From Nanobdellota archaeon (lineage in GTDB: Archaea > Nanobdellota > Nanobdellia > Woesearchaeales > GW2011-AR15), in assembly GCA_018815145.1 (NCBI GenBank), contig JAHIYL010000173.1, positions 1 to 26,465 of the forward strand: a stretch of DNA of 26,465 nt, in the 5' to 3' direction. The position numbers and the translations under genes are program-made. Position 1 is the first letter of the stretch. Each line of letters opens with the position of its first letter. Below the pieces are notes generated by a model. The model saw only the letters and a program-made list of their open reading frames with translations, was not told the DNA's origin and searched no databases. Positions 1 to 6,041 of the stretch are shown piece after piece.

Positions 1-55
1 TTGCTTTATGAAAGATTAATAGTCAGATTAGTACCCAGAGTCATTTTTCCATAAA

Positions 56-66
56 CTTTTTAATAC
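56..66 (+). promoter_or_regulatory. TATA-box promoter of the SRP RNA gene
   Basis: A CTTTTTAATAC stretch lies about 25-30 bases before position 90, where the first helix of the SRP RNA begins. This is the normal spacing between an archaeal TATA box and the transcription start. The purine-rich bases just upstream (53-55) could be part of a BRE. The assignment rests only on motif and spacing. Confidence 0.55.
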
Positions 67-89
67 TTTATCCATTCACTTGATATTGA

Positions 90-360
90 GAGGCTAGGCT
101 GGGGTGCTCGCCCTGCCCTGTTACCGTCAATGGGCGTCAAGTCGGAGCTGAAGCCTGAAAAGCGGTATTTAAGGCCAAATCCTGGTCTTGATTTTGCCAA
201 TGACATTTTGTCCTCTTGGATCGGCTTATTTGAGAATCGCGCCAGATTAGGAATAAAGCAACGCTAACCTTACTGGCTGGTGCTGAGAGGGTAGCAGAAT
301 TGAGAATAAGTCAGGGTTAACCAGGATTTGGAACTGGTATCCATTTTCAGGCACGCCTCT
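90..360 (+). ncRNA. ffs: Signal recognition particle RNA (archaeal 7S/SRP RNA)
   Basis: RNA scaffold of the signal recognition particle, which binds SRP54 and SRP19 and targets secreted and membrane proteins to the translocon. Helix 8 is clear: CCAG, then stem TTA, a GGAA tetraloop (250-253), stem TAA and an AGCA internal-loop strand, followed by CGCTAACC. This matches the SRP54-binding consensus (CCAGG..CC GGAA GG..AGCAG). Long-range pairing fits helix 5 and the closing helix: 90-94 GAGGC with 355-359 GCCTC, 153-161 GCCTGAAAA with 344-352 TTTTCAGGC, and 178-187 AAATCCTGGT with 320-329 ACCAGGATTT, all perfect. The 5' domain (CTGTTACCG, GCTGAAGCCTGA) resembles archaeal helices 3-4. At about 271 bases it is shorter than the roughly 300 usual in archaea. 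The ends are estimated from the closing helix. Confidence 0.92.
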
Positions 361-362
361 TA

Positions 363-373
363 CCTATAAAAAA
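363..373 (+). promoter_or_regulatory. Possible TATA box for the downstream microprotein
   Basis: CCTATAAAAAA lies just after the SRP RNA 3' end and about 20 bases before the ATG at 388. If used, the transcript would be leaderless or nearly so. That would fit the lack of a convincing Shine-Dalgarno sequence before this start. Motif-only evidence. Confidence 0.35.
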
Positions 374-387
374 GAGCTGATCGATAT

Positions 388-567
388 ATGGAAAAACAAA
401 AAACTCACGGCACTGCACCAAATGATATATGCATCGACTGTCTGAAATGGGAAAAATACGGCACAAAATGCAGTGTATTTTGGGAAGGCAAAAAATGGTG
501 CACTCTGAAGGTTACCTCAATGTTCGATTGGCAGCAGCAGAATATGATGCTCGATCGGAACTATTAG
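388..567 (+). CDS. Cys-rich microprotein (59 aa), putative zinc-ribbon-like
   Basis: Short reading frame of 59 codons from ATG 388 to TAG 565-567; an in-frame TAA at 367-369 rules out a longer upstream start. The protein has Cys at residues 15, 18, 28 and 38, beginning with CIDC. It is also rich in Trp and aromatic residues (KWEKYG, FWEGKKWC). The CxxC plus two further Cys pattern suggests a small metal-binding or disulfide-stabilised fold, but I do not recognise the family. It lies directly after the SRP RNA and converges with the metallo-hydrolase gene, the two 3' ends overlapping by 4 bases. Biased, protein-like composition makes a real gene more likely than not; function unknown. Confidence 0.6.
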   Translation: MEKQKTHGTAPNDICIDCLKWEKYGTKCSVFWEGKKWCTLKVTSMFDWQQQNMMLDRNY

Positions 568-1211
568 CCGAGTATCCGAACTTCACATGTTACCCTGTCC
601 TTGAATGATTCTGCATCGCTCTTCTGGCCCACGATACTGCCCCAATGCATTGGAATGGCAATCTTTGGTCTTATCAGGTTCACTATTTCTGCAGCTTCCT
701 CTGCACTCATTGTGTAAGTCCCACCCACAGGAAACATGACAACATCTGCCTTAATATCTTTCATCTCAGGAATAGCATCAGAATCTCCTGTATGATAGAA
801 CCGGACATTGTTGACAGTCACAATATAACCAACCCACTGGTTCTCTTTTGGATGGAATGCTTTCCCGATATTGTATGCCGGGACTGCTTCAACCTCAATA
901 TGTGGTTCTTCAACTTTTATCCTGTCTCCGGGCTTTATCAGGATTGATTTTCCCTTCTCTACCTTTGTTGCCAGCTTGCTGATTGTATCAGGAGTTGTGA
1001 TGATCCTTGTATTATCTCCTGTTATCTTTGCAATGTCTGATATGCTGCAGTGGTCATAATGCCCATGTGTTATCAGTATCACATCTGCTGTCTCATCCTG
1101 GCCTTTCAATTGATACGGGTCTATGAATATCTTCTTGCCATTGTATTCAAGCCTGAATGATGCATGACCGAGCCATGCCAGTTTCACATTGTTTATGTTT
1201 AGGACTTTCAT
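564..1211 (-). CDS. UPF0173-type metal-dependent hydrolase, metallo-beta-lactamase fold
   Basis: Cytosolic metallo-beta-lactamase-fold hydrolase of the UPF0173/UlaG-like group; substrate unknown. Visible motifs, numbered from the first of two ATG codons, are GHASF (16-20), the metal signature H50-G-H52-Y-D54-H55, HTGDSD with H141 and D144, and PMHW with H190. Length of about 215 aa is normal for the family. The gene begins with ATGATG inside the stop codon of the HEPN gene. A GGTGA ribosome binding site lies 3 bases from the first ATG but 6 from the second (1211-1209), so the second is preferred; the longer form would start at 1214. The overlap implies translational coupling as the last gene of the MNT-HEPN transcript. 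A functional link to that pair is possible but not shown. Confidence 0.88.
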   Translation of the reverse strand: MKVLNINNVKLAWLGHASFRLEYNGKKIFIDPYQLKGQDETADVILITHGHYDHCSISDIAKITGDNTRIITTPDTISKLATKVEKGKSILIKPGDRIKVEEPHIEVEAVPAYNIGKAFHPKENQWVGYIVTVNNVRFYHTGDSDAIPEMKDIKADVVMFPVGGTYTMSAEEAAEIVNLIRPKIAIPMHWGSIVGQKSDAESFKDRVTCEVRILG

Positions 1212-1750
1212 CATGAATCACCTTGTAATAATTTTTCAATTTCAAATTTAAATTCTTTTGCTCTATCTATAGAAGTAACTGCCTTCGAGCGCTTAATGAA
1301 ATCTAATGTATTATACTGTATATTTGATCGTTTTACCCTCTCATAATCAAAGGATTGAATCAGATTGTCTGCTTTTATCCCTGCTAACGACAATGCTTCT
1401 TCCTGTGTATCTTCATAATTTTCTAGAATTGATACTGTAAGTTTATTTCTGAGCAAATGTATAAGTGAATCTGCAGTCACTTTATGAGCAATTTTTTCTC
1501 CTACTTTGTATCCAACACTCAGGAGAACAGCATTCGCAATATAAAACATAGAATAATAACTTGATACTATGACCCATAAATCAGATTTGTTTTCGTCCAG
1601 AAGAAGCTGCGCTACTTCGAGGCTTTCTTGTGAATTCCTTTTATATATATCAATAATACCAGAGTTGGTTTTCCATTTAGCAATTAATCCATCCCGATGG
1701 TATTGCTTAAAGTTGCTGTTAGCTTCATTAATCCTCTTTTCATCCAACAT
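1211..1750 (-). CDS. HEPN domain protein, partner of the adjacent MNT protein
   Basis: A 179-aa protein with a HEPN-like helical core at about residues 38-150, including the HEPN-typical helix with SSYYSMFYIANA at 63-74. HEPN proteins paired with minimal nucleotidyltransferases are usually ribonuclease toxins whose activity depends on an Rx4-6H motif. Here the expected C-terminal arginines are present (R138, R141; YERVKRSNIQY), but no His follows at the right distance: Asn or Ile stands 5-6 residues after R138. The catalytic site is therefore either altered or lost. The start overlaps the MNT gene by 11 bases, so the two are expressed together; a GGTTGAT sequence about 6 bases upstream may serve as ribosome binding site. 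A non-toxic substrate-binding role is an alternative to a toxin role. Confidence 0.8.
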   Translation of the reverse strand: MLDEKRINEANSNFKQYHRDGLIAKWKTNSGIIDIYKRNSQESLEVAQLLLDENKSDLWVIVSSYYSMFYIANAVLLSVGYKVGEKIAHKVTADSLIHLLRNKLTVSILENYEDTQEEALSLAGIKADNLIQSFDYERVKRSNIQYNTLDFIKRSKAVTSIDRAKEFKFEIEKLLQGDS

Positions 1751-2303
1751 TGTTTATCAACCTGTAATATTCTTCAATTCCAATAAGGATTATGTTATTT
1801 TTCATTGATTCACTGACAACTGTGAAATCTTTGCTCCTTGCCATGATATTAAACTCTGTTTCAGTCAAATTTGTGTGATGTATATTCAAAGGAAAAAGTC
1901 TTATCTTTGATAAAATTTCCTTTTCCTCTCCCCCTATTGTCATCAAATCAATATCTGAACCCTTGCTCTGAGTCTTTTTTGCATATGAGCCAAACAATAA
2001 TACTATATATGAAAATGGCAGTTTTGCAAGAGATTCATAGATTACTTTGAAGTCTTTTTTTTTAATCAATTCTTCTCTTTTTTCATACTCAACCAAAAAC
2101 ACTGATTCAGTAAAATTGAAATTGAACCTGACAAGTTTAGTATTGCCTATTTTTTCAATATCAACACAACCTTCTCTCTCAAGTTCATGAAGTGCTAAAT
2201 ATGCTGATTTATAATTAACATCCCTAATTTTTGAAATGCTTCTAATTGAATACTTTGTTTCTTTATTCATAATCAAAAATTTTAATATTTCAAGCTTTTC
2301 CAT
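1740..2303 (-). CDS. Winged-helix / minimal nucleotidyltransferase (MNT) fusion, likely antitoxin and autoregulator
   Basis: A 187-aa protein in two parts. Residues 1-65 look like a winged helix-turn-helix (SIRSISKIRDVNYKSAYLAL, then a wing around 48-62). Residues 95-135 hold the polymerase-beta-type nucleotidyltransferase signature LLFGSYAKKTQSKGSDIDL, with G105-S106 and the metal-binding pair D117/D119; a third catalytic Asp is not obvious. MNT proteins paired with HEPN proteins act as antitoxins, in known cases by NMPylating or AMPylating the HEPN partner. The N-terminal DNA-binding domain suggests it also represses its own promoter, where a palindrome is present. First gene of the MNT-HEPN-hydrolase transcript; ATG 2303 has AGGT a few bases upstream. 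Confidence 0.83.
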   Translation of the reverse strand: MEKLEILKFLIMNKETKYSIRSISKIRDVNYKSAYLALHELEREGCVDIEKIGNTKLVRFNFNFTESVFLVEYEKREELIKKKDFKVIYESLAKLPFSYIVLLFGSYAKKTQSKGSDIDLMTIGGEEKEILSKIRLFPLNIHHTNLTETEFNIMARSKDFTVVSESMKNNIILIGIEEYYRLINNVG

Positions 2304-2310
2304 GTTTACC

Positions 2311-2338
2311 TATGGTTTTTAACCATAATATTATGGTT
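2311..2338 (-). promoter_or_regulatory. Palindromic operator of the MNT-HEPN operon
   Basis: Three copies of a TATGGTT half-site occur in alternating orientation: TATGGTT at 2311-2317, AACCATA at 2321-2327 and TATGGTT at 2332-2338. The last two form a perfect 18-bp palindrome, AACCATAATATTATGGTT (2321-2338). The block covers the transcription start predicted from the TATA-like sequence at 2346-2357. A bound repressor would therefore block initiation. The encoded winged-helix protein is the obvious candidate ligand; this is inference. Confidence 0.6.
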
Positions 2339-2345
2339 TATATAC

Positions 2346-2357
2346 ATATATATAAAA
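2346..2357 (-). promoter_or_regulatory. TATA box of the MNT-HEPN operon
   Basis: Read on the minus strand this is TTTTATATATAT, about 45-55 bases upstream of the MNT start at 2303. It places the transcription start at roughly 2322-2327, inside the palindromic operator. Confidence 0.5.
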
Positions 2358-2377
2358 TTATTGGGTAGAATCGGAAA

Positions 2378-3508
2378 TCATCCAGTCACAATATTGATAT
2401 CATCTTCTATCTCAGCAGAAGGTCCCACATCATAAACCACATCTTCAGGCTCATTTGCTGCCTGCTCAGCAAAATATTCCTCAAAAGGAGCCCTTTCAAT
2501 CTCACCGACAATAAGGCCTTCTGGTCTTAAGAACACTATCTCCGGGAAACCGTCATTATTGAGATCGCCAACTGTGAAATCCTTAAATCTAAAATTTGGA
2601 ATGTCTTTAATATTATGCGTTACTCCTCTTATATCATAAATGTATACATCAAGTAATAATTCTTCATCAAAGAGTTGATCCCCTCCAATATACCGCCGGG
2701 AAGCTCTAAGTTTGTCTTCCCAGGATTTTGGTATATAAAACATGAAATCTGCGGTTTTGGATGAATCAGCCAAACTAACTTGTGTAAATTCAAAAAAAAT
2801 CGGTCTATGCTCAAATTCGTGCTCGCTTTTATAACGAAAGATGTTTGTCCCTGCTGGATCTTGTTCATAGACATCAATTTTGTTACTAAGTGCATTATGT
2901 TTTATAAAAAGAAGATTATTCCCCTGTAGATCTTCCCCTATTGAGAAATCACAGTCATCAGGGATTATTATATCTTTGTCTGCATCTTTTATATGGTCCT
3001 GATACGGCTGATACCCATCTTCACTATTATAATAAATCCATAAAGGCCCGAGTTTTTCCCCATAACTTTTGCCCGCCCAACTTATACTTTTATAAGAATT
3101 TATGATTTCTTCAGGCCCATCATGATTATCAAGTATGTCAAATATCTCAACACCTCTTTCAACAAAGTCCCCTGTTCCAGCAAATTTTGTATTAATGGCC
3201 TCTTTAGATACAAAAGGATACTCTGACTTGAACTTGACATTGTCATAATCAAAATTATACGTAAAAACTATAACATGTTCAGAACTGACAATCCCATACA
3301 AAGTTCCCTCATACAAATCTATATAATTCAATTTATAAGGAATTATTTCTCCGCCCGAAATTATTTCCCAAAAATCTAATCCAGCAGCTTCTGTCTCCTC
3401 ACCCAAATCATTTTCAGGATATTCAATTCCCATGTCGGGATATCTTGCACAAGAACTAAGCATAGTAAAAATAAGTGTAATTATGATAGCAAATATCCTT
3501 TTCCCCAT
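2378..3508 (-). CDS. Lipoprotein with an FG-GAP/VCBS-like calcium-binding motif
   Basis: A 376-aa protein starting with a lipoprotein-type signal peptide: basic MGKR, a hydrophobic stretch and the lipobox LSSC with lipidation Cys20. The mature part is acidic and presumably sits outside the cell, tethered by lipid. Near the C-terminus, VGDLNNDGFPEIVFL (about 313-327) fits the DxNxDGxxE calcium-binding loop of FG-GAP/VCBS repeats, with D315, N317, D319 and G320. Only one clear copy is seen. The rest has no family I recognise. Its start lies inside the end of the epimerase gene (28-base overlap), so it is the third gene of the DUF5752-rpe-lipoprotein transcript. No link between its surface location and sugar-phosphate metabolism is evident. 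Confidence 0.7.
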   Translation of the reverse strand: MGKRIFAIIITLIFTMLSSCARYPDMGIEYPENDLGEETEAAGLDFWEIISGGEIIPYKLNYIDLYEGTLYGIVSSEHVIVFTYNFDYDNVKFKSEYPFVSKEAINTKFAGTGDFVERGVEIFDILDNHDGPEEIINSYKSISWAGKSYGEKLGPLWIYYNSEDGYQPYQDHIKDADKDIIIPDDCDFSIGEDLQGNNLLFIKHNALSNKIDVYEQDPAGTNIFRYKSEHEFEHRPIFFEFTQVSLADSSKTADFMFYIPKSWEDKLRASRRYIGGDQLFDEELLLDVYIYDIRGVTHNIKDIPNFRFKDFTVGDLNNDGFPEIVFLRPEGLIVGEIERAPFEEYFAEQAANEPEDVVYDVGPSAEIEDDINIVTG

Positions 3509-4173
3509 CCTCTCAGCTCGTCAATAGCCTTCTTTCTGTTACGACTTCCGAATATGTAGCTCCCTGAAACCAGCACATCAGCCCCTGCCTCAACAGCCAA
3601 TTTAGCAGTTTCCCCATTTATTCCACCGTCAATCTCTATGAGCAATTCCTTTGCCCTGTTCACTTTCCTTGCATTGTCAAGCAGCCTCACCTTCTCAAGG
3701 ACTTCTGGCATGAATTTCTGGCCCGAAAAACCAGGAAAGACACTCATAACTGTTATCATATCAAGTTCCTTTATGTAAGGCAGCACACATCCTATATCTG
3801 TATCAGGATTCAGTGATACACCTGCTTTTTTGCCGAATTTCCTTATCTCATGAATAAGCTTCAGCATGGGATACTTTACCTCAGCATGTACTGTTATATA
3901 ATCTGAACCTGCATCAGAGAATTCTTTTATGTATTTTTCTGGCTCACTTATCATGAGATGGACATCAAAGATCTTCCGGGTCACTTTTCTGATGCCTTTG
4001 ACAACACAGGGCCCGATAGTGATATTCGGCACAAAATGGCCATCCATCACGTCAATATGAAACATATCCACATATTGTTCAATAGAAAGCATATCCTTCT
4101 CCAGGTTAGAGAAATCAACAGATAGTATGGATGGTGAGACTAGGATCTTTTTCCTGGATTCTTCAGTTACCAT
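3481..4173 (-). CDS. rpe: Ribulose-phosphate 3-epimerase
   Basis: TIM-barrel enzyme that interconverts D-ribulose 5-phosphate and D-xylulose 5-phosphate in the cytosol (pentose phosphate pathway). Family motifs are complete: SPSILSVDF (13-21), FHIDVMDGHFVPN (38-50), DVHLMI (70-75), SVFPGFSGQKF (144-154), IDGGI (181-185) and VSGSYIFG (202-209). The catalytic and metal residues H39, D41, H72 and D182 are all present. At 230 aa the length is normal. The start overlaps the DUF5752-like gene by 7 bases, and the end overlaps the lipoprotein gene by 28 bases. There is no strong Shine-Dalgarno sequence, only an A-rich tract, so translation may be coupled to the upstream gene. Confidence 0.95.
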   Translation of the reverse strand: MVTEESRKKILVSPSILSVDFSNLEKDMLSIEQYVDMFHIDVMDGHFVPNITIGPCVVKGIRKVTRKIFDVHLMISEPEKYIKEFSDAGSDYITVHAEVKYPMLKLIHEIRKFGKKAGVSLNPDTDIGCVLPYIKELDMITVMSVFPGFSGQKFMPEVLEKVRLLDNARKVNRAKELLIEIDGGINGETAKLAVEAGADVLVSGSYIFGSRNRKKAIDELRGWGKGYLLS

Positions 4174-5066
4174 TTTATCTTTTTTGGTTTGTTTTTGTAC
4201 TTATATAGTTTCTCGTTGACCTTATATTTGGCCTTCCTGACCAGATTTGTGATTCCCAGATGGAAAGTCATATTCCTGAATTTTGGAATGAGATTATATG
4301 TCTCAAACGTCTTCAGAAGCTTCTCTCTTTTTGAGGTAATTTCTCTGCTTTTTGTGTCATCTGCACTATTTTTCTGACCTATAGAACTTTGCTCTGCATC
4401 CAAATGAACAACACTCTCAATTTCCTTCAAATCAATTTCCGGAGAAAGAAGAATAGCCTGATTTTCAAACATAGCACTTGCATTTTGATAGCCTTCATAG
4501 TCTTGAACCTCTGAATTTGCCTTTTTGTCTGCATGACCTAAATGATTTGAAAGATTAAAATCCAATGATAGAAAATCCATAATTTTGTCATCATAACAGA
4601 ATATGTTATCTAACTTGTTTTCTGTTGGATTGGTTGATAGATTTGATAACACTCCACACACCTCTTCTTTATCAAATTTATCCGAAAAATAGAGGTGATT
4701 GGACAGAACATTATTGAAATCCAGGAAATGAAAATGATATATATTATAATACTTACCGGCCATTGAAAGCGGACTGAAGAGACCATGATACGTTTGGTCA
4801 TGAAAGGCATCTTTGAATTTTAGTCTTTTCCTGAGTATCTCAATTGTTTTATTGAAGTTCTTCGTAGAATAAAGATCAAAAGCCAATATTGTGTCACCGA
4901 GTGCATTTTGTATCCAATTGGCAAAATCATTCTTATTATCTGTGACATGCACATTGAAAAAGCTCTCTCCCTCGCTTCTGAGCTGATCAAGAAGATCAGA
5001 GGGGCTCTTTAGCTCAATACCGTTCTGTGTCCTGAATGCTTTGTGGCCTGGCAGTTCTTCAATCAT
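4167..5066 (-). CDS. DUF5752-like protein
   Basis: A 299-aa soluble protein of unknown function. The first 80 or so residues (GHKAFRTQNGIELKSPSDLL, then FFNVHV, NDFANWIQNALGD, LAFDLYSTKN) match my recollection of the archaeal DUF5752 family, typified by a hallmark HV-x(n)-NDF-xx-W followed by a short acidic segment. The middle (95-180) is rich in Asn, Phe and His. Residues 205-260 are polar and probably disordered, and the C-terminus is strongly basic (KYKVNEKLYKYKNKPKKIKW). First gene of the transcript with rpe and the lipoprotein; the TAA overlaps the rpe start. Some DUF5752 genes lie near sugar or glycan genes, which would fit rpe, but no activity can be proposed from sequence alone. Confidence 0.65.
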   Translation of the reverse strand: MIEELPGHKAFRTQNGIELKSPSDLLDQLRSEGESFFNVHVTDNKNDFANWIQNALGDTILAFDLYSTKNFNKTIEILRKRLKFKDAFHDQTYHGLFSPLSMAGKYYNIYHFHFLDFNNVLSNHLYFSDKFDKEEVCGVLSNLSTNPTENKLDNIFCYDDKIMDFLSLDFNLSNHLGHADKKANSEVQDYEGYQNASAMFENQAILLSPEIDLKEIESVVHLDAEQSSIGQKNSADDTKSREITSKREKLLKTFETYNLIPKFRNMTFHLGITNLVRKAKYKVNEKLYKYKNKPKKIKW

Positions 5067-5110
5067 GTCTCACATCTCAAAACAATGTTATGGTTTTCCA
5101 TTAATGCATA

Positions 5111-5130
5111 CTTTGTATAAATTTTCCATA
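5111..5130 (-). promoter_or_regulatory. Promoter of the DUF5752-rpe-lipoprotein operon
   Basis: On the minus strand the sequence reads TATGGAAAATTTATACAAAG, with AATTTATAC as TATA box. It lies 45-65 bases before the ATG at 5066, predicting a short leader of roughly 25-30 bases. The 5067-5254 gap holds this and the divergent promoter of the signalling operon; I see nothing else in it. Confidence 0.5.
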
Positions 5131-5195
5131 ATCTATCATTAAGTTCTACTAAATAAACTTTTTGATTCATTGCCCGAATCTTTAGAAAATAAAAT

Positions 5196-5210
5196 CGAAA
5201 AATTTATAAC
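5196..5210 (+). promoter_or_regulatory. Promoter of the response regulator-kinase-KaiC operon
   Basis: CGAAAAATTTATAAC contains a BRE-like purine tract followed by the TATA element TTTATAA (5203-5209). The transcription start is expected near 5230, leaving a leader of about 25-35 bases that includes a GAGGTG ribosome binding site (5252-5257). Confidence 0.55.
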
Positions 5211-5254
5211 CTTACAAATAAACATTTACTTTTGAATAAAATATCAAAAATGAG

Positions 5255-5629
5255 GTGGTAGAAATTCCGACAGTTCTTGTTGTAGATGATGATGAAGACA
5301 TTTTATACAGTGTAAAGAAGCTACTTACTAAAAAAGCAAATTATGATGTAATAACAGCTAATGGTGGAAAAGAATGTATGGAAACCTTAAAAAAAGGTAA
5401 ACCGGATATTATCCTTCTTGATATCATGATGCCGGGGATGGATGGATGGGATGTAGTTGAAAAAATCCATGAAGACAAATCGCTTCAGAACATTCCAATT
5501 ATCTTTCTCACCGCAAAAGATGATAAGTTGACACAGACGGTGGCAAGCATCAGTGTTGAGGATTACATTATAAAACCTGTAGATGTAGATTTATTGATAA
5601 AGAGGATTGAAAAGGTTCTTTCAAAATGA
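5255..5629 (+). CDS. Single-domain (CheY-like) response regulator
   Basis: Receiver domain only, 124 aa, with no output domain. Hallmark residues counted from GTG 5255: acidic pocket D11-D13, phospho-acceptor D56 in LLDIMMPGMDG, T86 in IIFLTAKDD, Y104 and K107 in YIIKPVD. It is presumably phosphorylated by the kinase two genes downstream and acts through protein contacts. Its start is unusual. The GTG at 5255 lies inside the GAGGTG ribosome binding site, while the in-frame codon at normal spacing (5264) is ATT, just before PTVLVVDDDE, where many relatives begin. An ATG at 5250 is out of use, being followed by a stop after three codons. The stop overlaps the next start by 4 bases (ATGA). Confidence 0.93.
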   Translation: MVEIPTVLVVDDDEDILYSVKKLLTKKANYDVITANGGKECMETLKKGKPDIILLDIMMPGMDGWDVVEKIHEDKSLQNIPIIFLTAKDDKLTQTVASISVEDYIIKPVDVDLLIKRIEKVLSK

Positions 5630-6021
5630 AAAAAACCGCAGGGCTGGTATCTTTTTTTTTTATTTTCCTCAGTCCCGGTGTTTTTGCATTTTTCCCTACT
5701 GGAACAACACCTTTTATGGAAAACTCTGCAATCGTGATACTTGGAATTGAGACCATCCTTATGGTTCTAATCTCTGCAAACATATTCAGGTTCATAAACA
5801 TAACAAAAAAGAATCCCGTTGTAAGATACATCTATATTGTCCTGGGTCTCTTCCTATTCAACTCAGTATTGAATCTTCTGTACTTCATCTCAACAAAAGT
5901 TGGGTGGCTGACAGATTATATGTATGTGTATCTGATTGAAAGGATAGTCATTATAATATCATTTTTTGTAATCATGCTTGGTTTCCTGAACTTCAACAAG
6001 CTCCTGAGAAATAAAGCCTGA
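5626..6021 (+). CDS. Small membrane protein within the two-component operon
   Basis: A 131-aa protein with a signal peptide or first membrane segment at residues 4-21 (possible cleavage after VFA) and three strong hydrophobic helices at about 34-56, 66-89 and 99-122, ending in a short basic tail. No cysteine, histidine cluster or known motif shows a ligand. It sits between the response regulator (ATGA overlap) and the soluble histidine kinase. A natural guess is a membrane partner or sensor for that kinase, resembling the membrane part of sensor kinases split into its own gene. Family not recognised. Confidence 0.75.
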   Translation: MKKTAGLVSFFFIFLSPGVFAFFPTGTTPFMENSAIVILGIETILMVLISANIFRFINITKKNPVVRYIYIVLGLFLFNSVLNLLYFISTKVGWLTDYMYVYLIERIVIIISFFVIMLGFLNFNKLLRNKA

Positions 6022-6041
6022 TTTGTAGGTAATGGACAAAC

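Noticed and set aside
5089..5096. TATGGTT-like site in front of the DUF5752 operon as an extra MNT operator
   Set aside because: Only a single half-site without a partner; expected by chance in AT-rich sequence.
5250..5261. ATG at 5250 as start of the response regulator
   Set aside because: Its frame reaches a TAG after three codons.
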